Below, one piece after another: positions 60,464 to 64,000 of a DNA stretch of 64,000 nt. The DNA comes from Zygnema cylindricum (Eukaryota; Streptophyta; Zygnematophyceae; Zygnematales; Zygnemataceae). The number at the start of each line of letters is the position of its first letter. Position 1 is the stretch's first letter. Location: positions 1-64,000 of the forward strand of contig JBBHKE010002349.1 of assembly GCA_037447655.1 (NCBI GenBank), read 5' to 3'. The notes beneath the pieces were generated by a model. It had not been told where the DNA came from, made no database searches, and saw nothing but the letters and a program-made list of their open reading frames with translations. Position numbers and translations under genes: made by a program.

Positions 60464-61190
60464 TTAGGATAAGGATCTTTCAAGAGTCCAACCGGAAGAA
60501 CAGGAAAGGCAAGAAGCAGTAGCACAAGAGGAAGAGTCTCAGGTGCCCGAGGCAGAAATTCGCTTTGCCTCCACTCTGAACATAGAGCAGTTTCTTCAGG
60601 GAATGATGCGTGAGGCTGTTACAGTTGAGACTCCTCCAAAAAAGCCAGTGAAGCCACCCTCTCCTCCACCTCCACCTCTCTTCTCTTCCGAGAATTTCCC
60701 AACTTTGTCCGAGGCTGCCAGATCTAAAGCCACGGAGAAGAGGGAGAGATCGACCTTATTCCCTAAATCACGTATGAAGGGCTTGGCACATAAAGAAGCG
60801 GTCCTCGGTCACCCTCCCGAAATAGGACGCCATATAAGATCCAAGGCTCTGACAGCGGAGATGTACATGGATCCCGAAATCTTGGCAGACCCTAACCGGC
60901 CTGGTCGAAAAGAAATCTTAGCCCTTCACAATCTCCATGAGTTGAAGGTTAAGAAGGAGTTGGTGCTGCGGGTAGCCAGGTCTAACCAAGCCAGAATCGT
61001 ACGCCCAGTGGGAGGAGTAGTGGAAATATTGAGCAGTTCACAAGAAAGTGGGTCTTCTACCTCTGTCCGGGAACAACAGGGGATACCGTCAACTTTGCAC
61101 CGCCATCCTACCCAATCTCAAGACACCGCAACTAGTGGATGTCCAAGGGCTGGGCAACCTCACGGACCCATTCGGGTAAGGGACCAGTAA
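60464..61190 (+). CDS. Open frame of unknown function, probable exon
   Basis: The frame is open from just after TAG at 60461-60463 to a stop at 61188. There is no ATG until MMREAV, so an upstream acceptor (tttag) or another exon is likely. It contains a Glu/Gln-rich start, a proline run (KPPSPPPPPLFSSE), NFPTLSEAAR, a basic segment and a Ser-rich tail. FPTL-type motifs occur in RNA-binding and gag-like proteins, but no assignment is justified. Confidence 0.4.
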
Positions 61191-61320
61191 GCGGGGGCTC
61201 TAAAATCCCAAGAGGATACAACGGTTCGATCATAGAGACAACGATGGCAAATTCGCTCCTCGACCGAAAGATGAGCTGTTCTTCCCTTCCTCCTCAGTCT
61301 CTCTTAGCTCTGTGTCTCCG

Positions 61321-61330
61321 NNNNNNNNNN
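61321..61330. other. Assembly gap (10 N)
   Basis: Ten unresolved bases; their number is probably a placeholder. Sequence character changes across the gap, from GC-balanced to AT-rich. Confidence 1.
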
Positions 61331-61779
61331 ATTATATGCCTTTACGTGTTTTAATATGCCTTTTAGATGCTGTTGATATAACTTTATTTGAGTTTGCATG
61401 CTTTTACATGGGATTTGGGGATTTTAGGGTGAATTTATTAGGAATTTACGTTCCTTTAAATGTCTTTACACGTTTTGACATGCCCACGTGTCATTTCATG
61501 CTTAAAATAATTGAAAAGTTAAAATTGTCTTCATGTTCGATGACACGCATACTACCTAAACCAAATACAAGGAAACCTGAACGTGCACGATAGAATACGA
61601 AAAGGACAAATCATACCATAACAACATGCGGGGCCCTCATAACTACGCATTGATGTCCTATGCGCACAAAACGCATGGAGTAGACTAACGATTACTACGT
61701 GCAGTGCGCATTGTTTAGGGTTTTGAAAAGTTAATAAAATTCGTACTTTACTGTGCACCCGTACAGTTTTGCACATTTC

Positions 61780-62170
61780 TGTAAATTTCCTTGCATTTAA
61801 GGATTATTTAAGTGGGATTTTAGGGGTTTAGGGTACATTTTCGTACGTTTGAGTTTATTTCAATATAGTTGTCGTAGATTTTCCGTATAATTTTGTGCAT
61901 TTCCGTATATTATCCGTACAATTGCTGATTCTTTTAAGGATTTTTACTATCACGCTTTTCGTACATTTACGTACATTTCTGTGCATTTAGGGTTATTTAA
62001 GCGGGATTTAGGGTTTTTAGGGTTCATTCTTGTACGTTTGCATATGCTTTAGTACAACTGTCGTAGATTTTTCGTCCAGTTTAGTATATTTTCGTATATC
62101 TTTCGTACATTTTTTGATTTTTTCAGGTTTTCTATTGTCACGCTTTTCGTTCATTTTCATACAGTCCGTA
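61780..62170. repeat. About 185-bp tandem duplication
   Basis: gcatttaaggattatttaag, gggattttaggggtttaggg and tgtcgtagattttccgta recur about 185 bp on. It includes TTTAGGG-like text. Confidence 0.7.
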
Positions 62171-62589
62171 CAATAAAACAGTACGAAATTTAAGAAATAT
62201 AGGAAACAAGCGAATACTACGTAGTTTTCGGAAAGAAGTCGAAATCCGTACGGGTTGGACAACTAGGGTTTCCTTAGACCAAGCACAAGGTTTGGACTTT
62301 ATGTTTCCGGTCCTTCCATGTTGCTTAAAATCCAAGAAACTATTACCACATGCCAGCACGCCACGACCGGCAAAAGGCGTCAAATATTGTGTGAATCTTT
62401 AATGTGCCGCAGTTCAGCAGATTTAGGGCGGACATTCATTAGGCCTTTCAGTAATTGAATGAATACATTTACTAAAGGGCGTGCCTTCCATTAGGTCTCG
62501 TCAGTAGGCCGCTATTTATTTGCGTGGCTCATTCTGGTTGGTAACACGTAGGTTAATATTCGATGTTAAAAATCTTGAAAGAATCTTCG

Positions 62590-62675
62590 AATGCAAAGCC
62601 TGAAGGTAATATCTGTACCAGAGGAGGTAATATCTGTACCACTTGAGGTAACATCTGTACTACCGGAGGTAATTA
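62590..62675. repeat. Short gaggtaatatctgtacca repeat
   Basis: Four units of about 22 bp (ggtaatatctgtaccagag). Confidence 0.75.
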
Positions 62676-63099
62676 ATGACTCATATAGAGGGCATTATAA
62701 TGTAATATCCACAATTTTAGAACGCACCGACTTAAAGGCAGCGGCAAACTTTGATGGTGGGAGCGTGACGAGATAATATCGGCGGAGTCGCATCCGCCCT
62801 GGCAGAGTGCACATGGCCCATGCGACATGTACGCATACAAGCACGCGCTCATCCATGATTTTTGCTTTGTCCTTTTTCTAAAAGGGAAAAGCATTGTAGT
62901 CGCCTTCGTCTCTGGTGACAACGATAATTGACCGTCGATGTTTTTTTGTAAGATCTTGAGCCGTTGAGGGTTTTGAGTTAGGATTGGCGTCTTTGGTGAC
63001 AAAGGAAAGAGACACGTGGTACAATCCTATTTGTTGTATTTCACGTGGTTGTAGTGGTATGATAAAAGTCCAGACAAAATCGACGTCACGCCAAAATGT

Positions 63100-63810
63100 C
63101 GTGTTATCAATACCGGTTAAGTAACGTACAGTATCGTACGCTAATTTTTTCGCGTGCGATTACGTACATCACGCCGATTTGTCGCTTTGTCAATATCCGT
63201 ACACGCCAAAATGTCGTGTTACCAATACCGGTGAAGTACACCGTCGATCGTATTTAGCGTGTAGAAATTATTAGAGTAAAGAAAAAATTAGCGTCATTAA
63301 TTCTAATTCAGTGCCAGGAGACGTGGCAAATAATGGTCCACATCCTTAAATAACGTCATTTATTCTATTTAAGGTTCAAGGGTCAAAATTTAGGGGCGCC
63401 GAATTAGTGTTCAACACGCTAAATACGATCGACGGTGTAACGTACAGTATCGAACTTTAAATTTTTGCGCATGCGATCGCGTCACATCACGCCACGTTGT
63501 CGTGTTCTCAATTTCCGTACACTACTGTTATTTCAGTGTTGGCGTGACGTACGATGTGTCGTGATATCAATACCGGTACAGTAACGTACAGTTTCGCACT
63601 TTTAATTATGGCGCGTGCGATCTCGTCACATCACGCCACGTTGTCCTGTTCTCAATTTCCGTACACTACTGTTATTTCAGTGTTGGCGTGACGTACGATG
63701 TGTCGTGATATCAATACCGGTACAGTAACGTACAGTTTCGCACTTTTAATTATGGCGCGTGCGATCTCGTCACATCACGCCACGTTGTCGTGCTCTCAAT
63801 ATCCGTACAC
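63100..63810. repeat. 144-bp tandem repeat
   Basis: Units starting gtaacgtacagt at 63437, 63581 and 63725 (period 144), with a diverged unit at 63121. Contains tcacatcacgccacgttgtc and cgtgatatcaataccgg. The same unit flanks the MITEs at 44160-44803. Confidence 0.92.
63239..63437. mobile_element. TA-bounded MITE, 199 bp, inside the 144-bp array
   Basis: TA|CACCGTCGATCGTATTTAG and CTAAATACGATCGACGGTG|TA. Core GAGACGTGGCAAATAATGGT as in 16763-16961. Confidence 0.92.
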
Positions 63811-63813
63811 TAC

Positions 63814-64000
63814 TTAGCGAATCGTAAATAGAGTAAATAACGCTATTCGATCGCCTTAAATTTCGACTCTATCACGTTAAATAGAGTAAATGATTCGAAT
63901 TTTTTCATTATACTATTTAAGGTAAATTTTAATTAGCGTAAAACATCCTAATATAGGTTCGTTTTAATAATGTGGAGTACGGACAACGTCTGACTGTGCA
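63814..64000. mobile_element. TA-family MITE, cut by the window end
   Basis: Starts TTAGCGAATCGTAAATAGAG, then the same interior as 45023-45698 (ggagtacggacaacgtctga). Confidence 0.7.

Noticed and set aside
61780-62060. TTTAGGG-like text as a telomere
   Set aside because: Only isolated single motifs within a 185-bp duplication; no (TTTAGGG)n run.

Overview
This is nuclear DNA from a eukaryote, most likely a green plant (Viridiplantae), perhaps a repeat-rich streptophyte alga. The three recognisable genes carry long GT-AG introns. Their protein sequences match plant forms of SEC22, a class 3 (DAG-lipase-like) lipase and the splicing factor PRP6/STA1. Assignment to the green lineage is an inference from protein resemblance recalled from memory; the species is not determinable here. 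There is no sign of bacterial, organellar or viral genome organisation. I found no rRNA gene, tRNA gene or CRISPR array.

Layout. 1-4534: SEC22 on the minus strand, with repeats in its introns. 5088-9640: a nested pile of DNA transposons, with two inverted hAT copies, a Harbinger-like element, two TA-bounded MITEs, another hAT and a 76-bp tandem array. 9640-18058: degraded LTR and LINE remnants plus more MITEs. 18059-28471: a seven-exon lipase gene on the plus strand, rebuilt here exon by exon. 30186-34272: PRP6 on the minus strand. A 122-bp MITE sits inside its ubiquitin-like exon. 34720-46000: hAT, LINE, LTR and MITE copies and several tandem arrays. 46190-50165: satellites and trinucleotide or GGGA microsatellites, with one GC-rich coding-like fragment. 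50700-64000: further LINE copies, a 306-bp hAT-like element, MITEs, unassigned ORFs, a 10-base assembly gap (61321-61330) and a 144-bp tandem repeat.

The genes are unrelated housekeeping or signalling functions: ER-Golgi vesicle fusion, lipid hydrolysis and pre-mRNA splicing. They do not form a pathway together. The main feature of the window is its repeat ecology. At least 22 short terminal-inverted-repeat elements share a TIR of the type CACCGCGAATCGTAATTAG and are flanked by TA on both sides. They occupy most introns of the lipase and SEC22 genes and, in one case, a PRP6 exon. Removing that insertion with one TA restores the ubiquitin-fold reading frame exactly. Introns also carry their own private minisatellites.
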